Both the position numbers and the translations under genes were made by a program. Below the pieces are notes generated by a model that ran no database searches, was not told where the DNA came from, and worked only from the letters and a program-made list of their open reading frames with translations. Shown here piece by piece: positions 22,590 through 35,494 of a stretch of 64,000 nt of DNA; position 1 is the first letter of the stretch, and every line of letters starts with the position of its first letter. The stretch comes from Cryptomeria japonica (lineage: Eukaryota > Streptophyta > Pinopsida > Cupressales > Cupressaceae), in NCBI RefSeq assembly GCF_030272615.1, contig NC_081412.1, positions 102,164,796 to 102,228,795 of the forward strand, written 5' to 3'.

Positions 22590-23892
22590 TTTGTGGGTCC
22601 CTCTAATCTCTCCTAGAGTAGAATCCATTCCTCACTTTAGTCAACCTATCTTTGGATACAGTTAAATTTCCATTCAATTGACTAACCAAACAAGCTTTGA
22701 ACATATCCCTACCATCAAGCTCTACCATTGGTTTTATAGTTTTTTTTTTTACATTTTCATCAATAGAATCTAAAATTTCATCCAACTCATGCCTCCACTC
22801 ACTTTCCACTCAATTCATCATGATTGTGTTCCACTAAAGACATATGTTGGAATATAGAGTTGGAATGAGTTGGTGGAGAGTCATCAACTACTTCATCCAC
22901 AACTTGGAATGCTGGATAATTTTGGTCCTTTGTCCATGGTTTAATCCACCAAAAATATTGTGTGGGATTATTCAGTCACATACCAAGAGATTTTAAAATA
23001 TCTTGTGCATCCTTCAATCCTATCTTAAGGGCTTCTATAATTTTATTATTATAGATATTGAATCATAATTTGATAATATGTTAATGATATGTATCCTTTC
23101 TTCGTGCAATCTATTCCATATACTTTCTTGCTTTTATGAGATTTATTAAAATGAAGTCCTTGGGGACTAGATTCTTATAGTGCAACTCCATTAAGGGTTC
23201 CAACAGGGTGAAGCAAGTCAGCGAAATTATAGGCCCTTTCTACTCCAACCATCCCACCAACTTTGCTAAAGAAGTTTTCACATACATTTGACCCAATTAA
23301 GTGCAAAACACATGACAAGTGAGAGTATTGATCTCGAAACAATCTCAATAACAAAACTACAAAGTGGCAAGAAATTTTCACATCTTGATATGCCTCTATG
23401 CTAATCAAATTTATGTTGACATTATTATTAGATTCTTTTCATAGCCAACATAACTATAACGGGAAGAAATGATGAACTCATGAATCATTTCACACTCTTT
23501 CCCAAAGAGTCAAACTTTGAGACATAAAAAATGTCAATGTAGTCAACAACAATTAGTAGATATGTCTTTATCCCAAGTGTCCTCTCTACCCTCCATTGGA
23601 TATACTTCTTATCTCTTTCAAACAACTCTGAATATTCCTTGAAGAAACACACCATGCCGAATCCCAAATTTGTCAATCTATCCTCTTTATATCTTCACTT
23701 TTAAGCTTGTGATCATTCTCTTTAAAAGTGTTATAAACCATCCTAAAATGATTAAAACTTATCAGCTCTTCTCCTAAAATCAAATCTCGTCAACTGCTAA
23801 ATAAAGGATTCACTATCTTTTTGCCATTGTGAATGTAGTTCTAGTCATGCAATTCTATTACATTGCAATCATTGGAGAACCCACTTAATCTC
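22590..23892 (-). pseudogene. H remnant, central to C-terminal segment
   Basis: Continues H after element E. Directly beyond the E insertion the frame reads on through INPLFSS-like sequence to RDLILGEELISFNHFRMVYN and KENDHKLKSEDIKRID. Further on are RLFRDQYSHLSCVLHLIGSN, then CENFFSKVGGMVGVERAYNF (about 23215-23290), EALKIGLKDAQDILKSLGM (about 23030) and ESEWRHELDEILDSIDENVK (about 22800). Stops are common and there are at least two frame changes. The cysteine-glutamate-phenylalanine block recalls the C-terminal insertion of some DDE transposases, but no DDE triad was confirmed. Family unresolved. Confidence 0.55.
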
Positions 23893-25487
23893 TGATAGGG
23901 AGATTCTCTCAAGGAGTTGCAATTTGGTTTGTAGGTTAGGAAAAGGTTTTATTATGGGCTTCCTTAGTTTTTTTATGCCCTACTCTCCTTGTGAGTCAAT
24001 CCCAACACCCAAACTCCTTTGGAGAACTCTCTACCAATCATATTGTTCTAGTTACTCAAATCTAAGGTTAGAACTCACATGAGTAAGTTCAACCTCCGAC
24101 ATGCCTAATCCAACGGTGTTCACTTGCAGAAGACTAGGAAGGTTTTGACATGGTTTACCAACTCCATCCATGCTATTCAGGTGTCTTCTCCCTTTCATCT
24201 TCCTATCATTTTCATGGTTCCTATGTTTAAGGCCTTGTAGCCCTATGAGCCCTTTTTAGCCCTCCTTTTACAGTTTTTGCCCTTTGGCTCTAAAAACTTC
24301 TAAAGGATCCCTCAGAAGATTTGCTGATATGGATACCCATTTGGACACTCCTCAAGATTTTAGAGGTTAGGTGGTCTGATATGTCCATACAGGTAGGGTC
24401 CCCAAAATGGCACTTTTGAAGGGTTTTAGACTTGTGTGTTTACATCCATGGGGTTTGTAGGTTTCCATACCCTTTCAAGCCTCCATACTTACACTAAGGA
24501 TCTACATAAAATCCATCCTCCATGCCAACCACTTGGATCTATCAAATTTGTTCACCCCTGCAAGAAACAAGATAAATAGCAGTCATGTCCCCTAGTCGGG
24601 CTATGGCAGAGCTCACCTAGGGCATGCTTTTAAAATGTTCAAATGCAAATTCCAGGTCATAAAAATTTGTATGTACACTATACACAGATTCCATTACTTG
24701 AATCCCAAAGGCCGTTGAGAAAACACAATGGGAATTCAAGATGAAGCCATTTTTAGGGCCTCAACCCCTTTGCTCAGACCGAGAGCATTGAAAACAAGAA
24801 ATATTTCAAAAAAACCAACTAAACCTACATAATGAATGGACACAAATACTTCTTAAGCACCACAAAAACAAGTACTAAGAATATATGAAGGTACATTATG
24901 AAAACTAATCCATTTTGTACAAACTGCAATAAACAATTTGACAAGTTTTAGTGAAAAACCAGGGAATTGCTTCAAGTTGCTATTGAAAATTCAATTTTAG
25001 AGCTTCCAAATCTTCTACAATGGTTTTATTTGCCTTATATATTCCCACCCAAAACAAATCCAACCGCCAATCAGACCTCTAACTATCGATTTGAGCATTT
25101 TTCCAAAATTGCTCACATTTTGCAAAATGTTGTCAAGCCACCATGACAACTTTTACTCTACAATGCATTTTGACAAATATTGCAAATCTTCACACTCTTG
25201 ACCCCATAGGAAGATTTAATAACATCAAATAAACATCTTCATAAGCCTTATGAGGCCTTACAAGGAGATTTACAAAATTTTGCTATGTGATGCCATTTAA
25301 GGCTTACAAAGGCACATAGGCCCAAAACAAAGTAACTAAGCTAAGATTAAATAACAAGAAAACTACAAACAAACTCAAGCACACTTTTGGACTCTTCAAT
25401 ATTCCTTTACTCAATCATTGACCCAATGAGGATCATTCACACCAAAATTTGAAAGTACACTAAGAAACCTTAGGTGCTCCTGCACCA
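23893..25487 (-). repeat. Element E 3' LTR
   Basis: 1,595 bp. On the minus strand it runs TGGTGCAGGAGC...CTCCCTATCA. The right LTR carries the same ends and long near-identical stretches, for example GGAGATTCTCTCAAGGAG at both 23899 and 30173. Confidence 0.85.
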
Positions 25488-25498
25488 TACTCCCCCAA
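25488..25498 (-). other. Element E polypurine tract
   Basis: On the minus strand TTGGGGGAGTA abuts the TGGTGCAGG start of the 3' LTR, the position expected for the plus-strand DNA primer. Confidence 0.75.
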
Positions 25499-25509
25499 TG
25501 AGAAAGAAG

Positions 25510-25680
25510 TCAAGTGACTCCTTTAGGCAATAAAGAGAGGTCAATTCCAACCTTTGAAAAGTTTGGTTCAGGTACCCAAGTGGCCTCAGATTCTGGACGA
25601 TGTCACCATTTAACCAAATGCTCCATGTAGGTGGTTTGCCTAGTCTTCTTGAGAATTCTTGAATCCAACACCTTCTCAGC
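25510..25680 (-). pseudogene. Element E chromodomain
   Basis: The terminal part of the pol frame reads KVLDSRILKKTRQTTYMEHL, VKW, a stop, then RPESEATWVPEPNFSKVG, ending at a TGA at 25510-25512. The spacing of K[VI]LDSR, Y..HLVKW and E.TWV..P matches retroelement chromodomains, which bind modified histones and bias integration into heterochromatin. One internal stop (TGA) interrupts it. Confidence 0.75.
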
Positions 25681-25746
25681 TTGTAGCATGGTTGGAGGTG
25701 GCAAAGGAAGGTCTAAAAGTGGTTGAGATACATATAAAAATCTATT

Positions 25747-26890
25747 TTACTCCTCTAGAATTGTGCCTTTGTATTGCACCAAGTCTGCAACATTGAAAAT
25801 AGGAGACAAAGCTATGTCCCCAGGTAGATCAATCTTGTAAGCATTTTGTCCATACTTAGCCAAGACCTTACAAGGTCCAATCCTTCTCATTTGAAGCTTG
25901 CTAGGTACACCTTTTTGAATCCTTTCTTTGTTAAAATGGACCATTACTAAGTCACCAATAACAAATTGCACATTCTTCCTCTTTTCATCCACTTTGTCCT
26001 TGATTCTTTGAGAGTTTTCTTGTAAATCTTGCCTAACTTGATCATGAATCTCCTTCATGGACTGAGCAATATCAACAACATGTCCACTCCTCTACTCCAT
26101 GCTTCCAAGGTCTCTAAGCTTCAACACACCTCTTGGATGAATCCCATAAACTACTTCAAAAGGACTCTTGCCGGTTGATCTATTCACACTGTCATTATAA
26201 GCAAACTCAACTTGATGGATGATCTGATCCCAAGCTTGCCCATACTCATTTGTCAAACATATAAGAAGGTTCCCAAGTATCCTATTTACCACCCCTATTT
26301 GGCCATCCATTTGGGGATGGTATGCTGAGCTAAAAGACAAGTTAGTACCCAATTTCTGCCCATAAAGTTTTCCAAAAATGACCAATAAACTTGGTATCTC
26401 TATTTGACACTATGATGATTGGAAAACCATGAATCCTAATGACCTCTTTGAAAAAAAATTTGATAAATATGGCTAGCATCATGAGTCACCTTACATGGAA
26501 TAATATGGGCCATTTTACTGAATCTATCTACTACAACATAGATGCTATCAAATCTAGTTTTGGTCTTGGGTAAACCAACAACAAAATCCATACTTACACA
26601 CTCCCATGGCCGGTTTGGGATAGGTAATGGATGTAGAGTCCAACATTGGAAGAGGTTCCCTTTTTCTTTTGACAAACAACACATTGTTCAACATACTTTC
26701 TGATATCCCTTTGCATCTTTGACCAATAATAGAATCTTTGAACAAGTTCCAAGGTTTTATTCAACCCAAAATGTCCACTTAAGCAACCATTGTGCTTCTC
26801 TTGCATCAAGTTCTCTCTCATGGATCCTCTTGGCACACAAAGTTGTCCTCCTTTAAACAAAAGACCATCTTGCAAAGTAAAATCTACATA
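25747..26890 (-). pseudogene. Element E integrase
   Basis: In order on the minus strand: an HHCC zinc-binding domain at about 26800-26650 (H...GH..LNKT, then CVVCQKKKG); the catalytic core with [20 protein letters not shown] (first Asp) at about 26590 and SSAYHPQMDGQIGVVNRILG at about 26330 carrying the expected downstream region; and the GPY/F-type module GDLVMVHFNKERIQKGVPSK...MRRIGPCKVLAKYGQNAYKI (25747-26058). A frameshift separates the core halves near 26390-26440. Gypsy-type and non-functional. Confidence 0.85.
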
Positions 26891-27119
26891 TTCACTATGA
26901 AAATGATTCCTAAACTCTTGGAAAACCTTGTAGATGTCAGCAAAATCTTCATAATCTTGATATAGTCCTTTGAAACTATCAACTCCAATGCTCTTGAGAT
27001 GCACTTCTTGAACTGTTAGTAACCTTATACTTAATGCATCAGCAACCTTATTACATTGACCTTTCTTATGCTTAATCGTAAAAGTATAGGATTGCAAGTA
27101 CTCTACCCATTTGATATGC

Positions 27120-28317
27120 CTATGATTCAACTTTTCTTGGGAGTTGAGGAAACTAAGAGCTTGATTATTAGTATAAACTATAAATTCTTTAGGAAATAAG
27201 TAATTCCTCTATTTTCTAAGTGCTTGAACAAGTGCATATAATTCCAAATCATATGAAGAATACATTTTCTTGGATTCATTGATCTTTTCACTAAAGAATG
27301 CCACTGGTCTATTGTCTTGTCTTAGGACTGCTTCAACTGCTATGTTTCTTGCATCACATTCAATGGTGAAGAGTTTGGCAAAGCTTAGGAGAACAAGGAT
27401 AGGTTGAGTAGCCACCTTTATCTTTAAGAGTTCAAATCCTTTATGTGCCTCTTTTGTCCATTGAAACTTAGTCTTTACACCTCCTTTGATTGTATCAAGC
27501 ATAGGTGCACATATCTCACTGAACCCTCTGATGAACTTCTTGTAAAACTGAGCCAAACCATGAAAAATCCTCACTTCACTTGTTGTTTTAGGTGTAGGCT
27601 AACTAATTATTTCTTCCACCTTTGAGGTATCCATCTTCAAATCACCACTTGAGATTACAACCCAAGATATACCAACTCCTGTTTCATGAACTCACATTTC
27701 TCCAAATTGATAGTTAGTTGTTCATCACATAATTTATTCAATACAATCTCTATATGCCTAAGATGCTCTTCTTTAAGTTTACTAAAAATCAAGATGTCAT
27801 CTAGATAAACAACAACAAATTTACCAATGTAATCTTTGAGCACTTCATTCATGAGCCTCATGAATGTGCTAGGGCAATTTGTGAGTTGAAATGGCATGAC
27901 AAGTCATTCATTAAGACCTTCAGTGGCTTTGAATGTTGTCTTCCACTCATCTCCCTCCTTGATTCTGATTTGGTGGTAGCCACTCTTGAGGCCTATCTTG
28001 GTGAAATACTTAGCACCCCCTAAAAAATCCATCAAATCTTTAATTCTTGTAATAGGAAATCTATATCTGATTGTAATCCGGTTGATGGCTCTTGAATCAA
28101 TACAAATTATCCTAGTACCTCCCTTCTTAGGTGCCAAAATAGTGGAAACTACACATGGGATGATGCTCTTTCTTATCAGATCATTATCCAAAATTTCTTG
28201 AATTTGCCTAGCCACTTCTATGATCTGCTCTGGTGTTATCTTGTAGGCTACCTTATTAGACAATGAGGCTCCAAGTATAAAGTCAATCTGATGGCTTATG
28301 GCTCGTTGAGGAGGCAA
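27120..28317 (-). pseudogene. Element E reverse transcriptase-RNase H
   Basis: RT spans about 28317-27655: an N-terminal APKKGGTRIICIDSRAIN block, YFTKIGLKSGYHQIRI (the usual catalytic DL reads GL, so a catalytic Asp is lost), then [20 protein letters not shown] and the active-site box [12 protein letters not shown] at about 27800. RNase H follows at 27574-27209 with FTIECDARNIAVEAVL and KMYSSYDLELYALVQALRK. Stops occur at about 27900 and 27600, so it is inactive. Confidence 0.9.
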
Positions 28318-28619
28318 AGTAGCAAGTTTTCTATCACTTATGATCTCCCTAAACTATTTAGTATTTGCTGCACTTCATTAGGAATACAAACTTTCTTGTC
28401 CTTCTTTTCCTCTTTTGGTTTCACAACAAGTGTAAACCCCACTCCATCTCCTTCTTTGAGAGTGTTCATGAACTCCTTCTCACCAACTAGTAGCACATTT
28501 GAACCTTTAGATCTGCTCTCTTCTCCATGTCCTATGGACTGAATTTTGTAAGTAACTCCATCTTTTTGAAAGGTGTAGGAATTATTTTCTCCATGGTGTA
28601 TTGCTTTTCTATCAAATTG

Positions 28620-28874
28620 TCAAGGCCTACCTAGGAGCATGTGGCATGCATCCATTGACAAGATATCACACAAAATCTTGTCTTTGTAGCCTCCTATGGT
28701 GAACTCTACCCAAGTTTGCTCATTCACCAAAACATGTTGCCCCTTGTTGAGCCAAGTAACCCTATAAGGATCACTATGTGGGATTCTTTGTAGTTTGAGT
28801 TTGCTTACTGCTTCTTCTGACACTATGTTGTCAATAGATCCTGAATCCACCACCACTCTACACACCTTACCCAT
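28620..28874 (-). pseudogene. Element E aspartic protease
   Basis: VCRVVVDSGSIDNIVSEEAV at the start carries the DSG catalytic triplet with the flanking pattern of chromovirus retropepsins. CHMLLGRP at the end matches the conserved LLGRPW. In frame with neighbouring domains but followed by a stop. Confidence 0.8.
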
Positions 28875-29032
28875 GATCTTGCACTTTATCCTAAATAAGG
28901 ATCTTCATTGTCTAGGTTCCTCCTTTACTAGTTCTTTGATCAAAAGTCTTCTTATCATGAGGTTCTCTCCAACCTCAGAATCTAAACTCACCTATGGTGA
29001 CTTCACACTTGTTGCATCCTCTTGGATATAAC

Positions 29033-30123
29033 TCACTCTCCTTTCACCTCCTTGGGATGAAGAAGACTTCTCAGAGAATCTATAGGCAAGGTGCCCAAGT
29101 TGATGATAGTGTAGCACTTCATTATGGAAAAATAGGACCCTCTTCCTAATCCACTAGACCTTCCTCTACTAGATTTGATAGATCCCCTTCCTCTATAGCT
29201 TCTCTTTCTATTGGAATCCCCACTTTGCTCTACCAACTTGGATCCCCCTTGGGATCTTTGGTCTACACCTCTTCCACCATAGCTACCTCTATGACCTTTG
29301 CCATCTATTCCCCTACCTCTACCTCTATTAATTTTCTCTTCTTTTTTTTTACTCTTCTCTTCCACCTTGAGTGCCAATTGATAGCACTTGTGGATAGTAC
29401 TAGGACACAACAAGCTTAGATCTTCTTTAATATTCATCTGCAAACCATTCAAGTACCTAACAACCTTGATGATTTCATCTTCTACCACCTTGGATCTCAA
29501 ACACAACTTCTGAAATTCTTCAGTGTAGCTGCTCACATCTAGTTCTCTTTGTCTCCTTTTGTGTAGTTAGATCTCATAGTCTTAAGGGATATAGGCTTCC
29601 CTCACCTTGACTAACATTCCTTTCCAAGTAGCAACTGTGTTCTCACCCTGCTTTTGTCTCTCATCTTGGATGAACTTCCACCAAGTCAATACTGCTCCTC
29701 TCAATCTAGATTTGGCTACCTTCACCTTTTGGGCTTCACTAACTCCATCACACTCAAAGTGGTTCTCTAATCCTTCAATCCACTCCATAACCAATTATGG
29801 TTCCATTTTTCCACTAAAAAGTGGCACTCCTTCTAGGGGCTTACCCTCTAAGGCTTTGATGGCTCTAAGGAAAGGTTCTTCTGGAAAAATAGGATCTGGT
29901 TTAGGTGTACCATCCTCCTCTACCACTTCTTTACCATTTTCTTCATTGACTTCGATAGTCACCTTCTCGGTTTTGTCTTCTACTTCACCTAGTTATTCTC
30001 CAATAATTCCAACTTTTCCCTGAGGAGTCTATTCTCTTCCTCTTGGTCTTCTACCCTTTTGGCTAACTCTACATTAGTCACCATACTGAAACTATTTTCA
30101 CCCACTGATTCAATCTCTGACAT
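29033..30123 (-). pseudogene. Element E gag
   Basis: Begins at ATG 30123, 28 nt downstream of the PBS, with MSEIESVGENSFSMVTNVEL followed by a Glu/Lys-rich coiled-coil start. The retrotransposon gag core is at 29794-29540 (EWIEGLENHFECDG...LTWWKFIQDERQKQG, with the tryptophan pair typical of the family). An Arg/Gly-rich region and a degenerate CCHC knuckle follow (HQLGHLAYR remains, cysteines lost) at about 29040-29110. Stops occur at about 29995 and 29580. Confidence 0.8.
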
Positions 30124-30150
30124 AAACTAGTTCCTTCCCAAGTCTTATTA

Positions 30151-30163
30151 GGCTCTGATACCA
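30151..30163 (-). other. Element E primer-binding site
   Basis: The complement reads TGGTATCAGAGCC, matching the 3' end of plant initiator-Met tRNA, three bases after the LTR end CCCTATCA. Confidence 0.9.
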
Positions 30164-30829
30164 CTTTGATAGGGAGATTCTCTCAAGGAGTTGCAATTTG
30201 GTTTGTAGGTTAGGAAAAGGTGTTATTGTGGGCTTCCTTATTTTTTTATTCCCTACTCTCCCTACGAATCAATCCCAACACCCAAACTTCTTTGGAGAAC
30301 TCTCTACCAATTAGATTGTTCTAGTTACTCAAATACAAGGTTAGAACTCACATTAGTAAGTTCAACCTCCAACATGCCTAATCCAATGGTGTTCACTTGT
30401 AGGGGACTAGGAAGGTTTTGAAATGGTTTACCAACTCCATCCATGTTGTTTAGGTGTCTTCTCCCTTTCATCTTCCTATCATTTTCATGGTTCCCATGTT
30501 TAAGGCCTTGTAGCCCTATGAGCCCCTTTTAGCCCTCCTTTTATAGCTTTTTTCCTTTGGCTCTAACAACTTCCAAAGGACCCCTTAGAATATTTGCTGA
30601 TATGGATACCCATTTGGACACTCCTCAAGATTTTAGAGGTTAGGTGGTCTGATATGTCCGTATAGGCACAGTCCCCAAAATGACACTTTTGAAGGGTTTT
30701 AGACTTGTAGGTTTCCACAACGTGTCAAGCCTCCATACTTACACTGAGGCTCTATATAACATCCATCCTCCATTCCAATCACTTGGCTCTATCAAATTTG
30801 GTCACCCCTGCAAGAACTAAGATAAATAG

Positions 30830-31580
30830 TGTTAGGATTAATGATAGTCCCAATGATACTGAGAGGGGGGGGGGGGTGAATCAGTATCTAACCGGTTTAA
30901 TGAATATTTAACCTTATTAAGTATTTTACATTCCAAAGCAGTGTACTAGTAAATAAGAATTAATGCAGTAAACAGGAACAATAAACACAACATAGAAAAC
31001 ACACCATAACACAAGATGTTTAATGAGGAAACCTGGTGTGGGAAAAACCTCAGTGGGATTTGTGACCCACAATATTCACTCACTGGCCAATGAATAAATA
31101 TTACTTACAATGAGGGGCCTGCACATGCAGGAAGGCCAACTACCTAGAGCTCACTGCTCAATCTACAAAATGGAAGTCTCACTGACTTACAAAATGGATT
31201 ATGAAAATCCAATAAAATGTACTGCTTCAAATCAGCATTAACTATGCCAGGTTCAGTACCGGTTTAAGCTCATACTATAACCATAAACCTTATTCGCTCA
31301 TTCCTATCTCATCTCCTATTCCATCCTCTATCATTATTATAAAATGATTTACAAAATCTCATACATATATAAGTCTATTACAATATGGCATGTCGGCTTT
31401 ACAAAAAGATATTTACAATTAAATACAATAAACAAAAGTTTATTCCTGTCGGTTGGAGTGCCGGTATGCATTGTTGTTGTTGCCTGTGAAGTGTCTGCCA
31501 GTGCCGGTGCTTGAAGGTTTCCAATAGGTTTCCATCAATGACAACACCATCATTTCTCACTAGAGTGTAGAATGACAACA
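30830..31580 (-). repeat. Element D 3' LTR
   Basis: 751 bp, plus-strand ends TGTTAGGATT...GACAACA. A TATA-like TTATATATG on the minus strand lies at about 31364-31372. The conserved block complementary to GCACATGCAGGAAGGCC...CTCACTGCTC is at about 31112-31163. Confidence 0.85.
30859..31066 (-). other. Intron-like segment in element D 3' LTR
   Basis: Minus strand: donor context TTGTGG|GTCACA and acceptor context CTGATTCAC, a C tract, CTCTCAG|TATCATT. Length 208 nt. CTGAT fits a plant YTRAY branch site about 20 nt before the AG. Confidence 0.6.
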
Positions 31581-31794
31581 ATCTTCCCCTTTGGCATTGA
31601 TGGCAACACTCATGAGAAAAATCCAAAAATTGTTTCCAAAAATGAAGTCCAAAATTTTTAACAAAAATATGTGCTCCCCCTGAGCAGATGATCTCCTCTG
31701 AATAGCCTCTGAATAGCCATTTTCTCTGTCCACTACTCCCCCTTTGACATAAATGACAAAGGTTGTCAAAAAATGTCAAACGAGTGCAAAATTT

Positions 31795-34700
31795 TCACCT
31801 GAAGGTTTGTAACCGGTTGGTTACAATCTGAAATATATCAGCCAAAACCAAGTTTAAACTCTGCATGAATCTATTGTTGTCATTCATGGTTGCCTCAGTT
31901 TGTTGGATCGTACCGGTGAGATGATGCATATGCTCCTCCGGTGATCTTTCTCCTTGAATTAATGCCTTAGAGATCTCATTTCTTAGAGAGATAAGAGTAT
32001 CCAACTTAGGACTAAGTTTATACTTCAGCTCTCTGGCATTTGTCTTGAGCCTTGATTTTTTCTTCTCAAATTTCTCCAACTTTTCTTCAAATCCTTCTAT
32101 CTCTTGCTCAATAATTGATATAGGTTTGGATGAACCAATGATTTTATCAACTATATCATCAATTTCTTTTTGTACTCTGCTTATCTCTTTATCAATGTCC
32201 TGGGTCAACAGATGTGGCTTGCATGTTTCTCTATATAGTTCCTTATACTCCAAAATTTGTGTATTCAGTGCCAGTAGAAGTGTGTTAATATGCTCAGTGC
32301 ACTTCTTATTATCTCCTCAAAGAATTTTTCTTTTCCTTTTTCCATTTTCTCTTTGAATGTATCCTCATTTACCTTATCCACTGTTATTACATTTCCAACA
32401 ATAAATTTAGACAAGGTGTCTAACTGTCCTAAAGAATCCTTTACATTATCTACATTGCATTTTGGTGCAATCATTTTAAGAATAGGTATGGTATCATCAA
32501 TTTCCTTGTAGGCCAATACATTACAATCAGTTATCTTCTTGATTGAGTCTAGAAGTACCTCTATCACATCAGTGGGTCTGAATTCGGATGTCTAACCAAC
32601 TGCCTTTATTATTTCTGTGCTTTTAGTGTTAGTAACCAATTTGCTTGTCTCAACCTCTGGTGGACCAGTCTGAGTTTGTGTTTCCACCTGTAGTGGTTTG
32701 GGTTTCTCAGTGATTACCAGTTTTACTATCTCAACATGTACCTGTGCTTCTGCCAGTTTCTCAGTGTTATCAACTGTCGTTATCTCTATCTCTATCAGTT
32801 TCTCAGTGCCAACATCTACACTACCAGTAATCATTCCACTGTCCAAAGGTTGCTCTGTATGCACTATTTTCTCTGTTGGTATTTCAACCTCTACATTTTT
32901 TGTCGGTTGCTCAACAATGTTTCCACTGCCAGCAATATCATCTTGTACCTCTGTGTTGTCCTTGTCCATAATAATGTTCACTTCCTGAGTATCAACATTC
33001 ATGGTAAATAGAATTTCTGATTCAGGCTTAGTCTCATCATGTGTTATGTCCACATTTTTAGTGGCCAGTGTATCCTTAGTGTGTACTGGTGTAGTATCCA
33101 AGGGTGGTGGTAAGTTGTCAGTTATTTTGATGTTTGGTATTCCACCAACTTTACCTTTCCCTTTGTCCTTGTCCTTTTGATAAACCTTGAATGTTTTCTT
33201 GGGTCAGTTCAATTCTTTCTGTTTTTCCTTTTCTACAAAAAATATATCCCATTTGTCAGTCGTTTCCTCTGCAATTTCATTTACTCTGCCAACCATTAAG
33301 CTCACTTGCTAATGACCACTAGCAAAAACTGATTTGTTAGCTTCACAGATTAATTCATCAATCTCCTCTTTCGAGTTAATTGGATGAATAACCAGAAGTT
33401 TTTCAATCTTAAGTTTCTTGTCTAGTTCCATAACATCAATCCTTTTTGCATCTAACCTTCTGTATAGATCATTTGGTAAATCATCTACAACTTCAATTAG
33501 CACTTTCTTGTAAATGTCCAGATACACTTTCCTTTTTAGAATCAGTAAATGTGTTATACAACTTGCTCACATTAGCCAAGTTACCATCATCAGTTATTTT
33601 ATTCAATAAGTTATCTAGAGGTGGTATCACCTGTTTCTGTTTCTTCTTAGGTGTCAACTTCTTTGCCAATTGTCTTACCACTTGTTGCTTCTTTCTCAGA
33701 GTTCTTGTTTTCTTGGGTGGAGGAGAGGGTACCGGTGAAGGTTTTCTCTTCCTATCAACTCTTTTAAACTCAGTAGGTATCTCACTGTCAAATGATGTGC
33801 CAACCAGTGAGATATGTGCCTCCGGTTGCAATCCTTCCAGTTCACTTTCCTTTATTCCAGTAAGGTTCATAACATTTTATTTTATTTCCTTTACTTGTTT
33901 TGATGCATCTCTTATATACTTTTCTCTTCTCTTCCTTTGTTTCAATGTTTGTACACCTCTCTCAATTGTTTCAGCACTGCCAAAAACTTCTTCTGTTAGT
34001 TCTCTAGGTGCTTCTAACAGGGCTTTAGCATAAGTCTCCATAATATTTACACCAGCCTCATACCCCATTTCAGTTATCCATATAGTTCTAGGAAGAACTG
34101 CTTCCATCTATATTTCATCTTTCTTAATCACAAAGCAGATTTCCTTATCATATTTGTCTACTATACTTTGTGGTAGTCTCTTTCTTGTTCTCATTTTGGC
34201 TTGGAAAGCTTTAAAATATTTAGTTATATTGTTTTCCCTAGCAATACCCATGCCGGTGAAGGCTTCTTGCAACTATTTTCCTACCGGTATGTCATATCCA
34301 AAATCTTTGTGTCCAATACCAGGAATTTGTTTTGAGAAATACAACATAAGACATACCAAAAGATTACCAAAATGAAATGTTCCTTTCTTGTCACCTTTTA
34401 TCTTCTTCAAATTGTCAACTAGTTAATCCTTCAGCCATTCACATACATCTATTTTTGCATCATTATTTACCATATCATAAGCACTTTTAATGCAAAGACT
34501 AGAAACTGAGTTAAGTTGGTTGCATGTGAAGTCTTATAGCCTAAAATCATACTTATGAATATTACATTGATATCCTTGATGTCATTTACTCTCAGAGATC
34601 TATTATCAGATGTTGCTCCTATTAAGGTCATGACTATGTTGTTGGGAACCTTCTTTGTCTTGTTAGGTCTCCTACTGGTAGAGGGTAAACGTGTCACTGC

Positions 34701-35114
34701 CCTAATTGCTTGTCGGGTGATTTTGCAGACTGAGTCTAACCAAAGAAATTCTCTATGTGCCCTACTTAGGACAATTCTCACTACCCCCTTTGGAAATTCA
34801 GGGATGTTCTAGATTTCTAGAAAACCTAAGGTCTCAATAACCTTGTGTTCATGTTTGACATTTCCATTTTCACCACAAATTACTGTTTTAAACATCTTTA
34901 GTATTTCCACAAAACCTAATTCTTCAATATTGCAGTGAATATAAATTCTAGGGTCTCTAGCATAAGCTACACCTTTAGGAATTTTTGAAAATGCACCTAT
35001 TGAATCATCTTGTTTAGCTATCTTGGGAATAATTTTGAAAATGGGCCTAGGGCATTTTACAATTTCCACAACAGTAGGGTTTGCAATAAATTTGGGAGTA
35101 GAAGAGAAAACCAT
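31795..35114 (-). pseudogene. Element D ORF2, large accessory ORF of unknown function
   Basis: Starts at ATG 35114 (MVFSSTPKFIANPTVVEIVK) and ends near 31795, about 1,100 codons, with a few stops and at least three frameshifts. N-terminal third: globular, with RDPRIYIHCNIEELGFVEIL and RIVLSRAHREFLWLDSVCKI. Middle: basic cluster KKTRTLRKKQQVVRQLAKKL followed by TPKKKQKQ (about 33640-33720), a likely nuclear or nucleic-acid-binding signal. Then an acidic Thr/Glu/Val-rich low-complexity region (32592-33101). C-terminus: coiled-coil rich (EIEGFEEKLEKFEKKKSRLK, about 32040-32100). Recognised as no known family. It occupies the place where pol would be. Confidence 0.65.
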
Positions 35115-35494
35115 TTGAAAAATACCTTAAGTTGCCTGATAATGTTTGAGTGCTTGAAAGAAATCGCTTCACTTCTTCACCTTGAATGCCTTCACTTATA
35201 TTTTTGCGCTCTCTGCTAGTTTGAATGCTCGGTGATTCAAAAAAGAGGGAAAACTGATGATTTATAATGAAATTTCATTCAACAACTGCAATAAATGCTT
35301 GCTGGTTAAGTGAGATCTTAACACATCTACCGGTAAAGAAGAAATCTATCTTCTCACCATCTATCGAGGGTAATTTGCATGATAATCAACTTGTTGCAAT
35401 ACCCCAAAAGGGTTACTTCTTAGTTGGATGAAGAATTTCCTGCCAGTGGAGTAATACTCTATTCTACCGGTAAAGAAATAGTCTCATCAACATT
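35115..35494. other. Element D spacer between ORF1 and ORF2
   Basis: About 380 bp with no open frame. It contains several ACCGGT/ACCGGTA words that are also common in the LTRs. Confidence 0.5.

Noticed and set aside
30870-30885. Oligo-G runs as sequencing artefact or telomere-like DNA
   Set aside because: They recur at the same LTR position in B, C and D with flanking bases conserved. Run length may be imprecise but the tract is real.
33446-34033. 195-codon plus-strand open frame
   Set aside because: It lies antisense to the element D ORF2, whose minus-strand reading is far more protein-like; it is a mirror of that frame.
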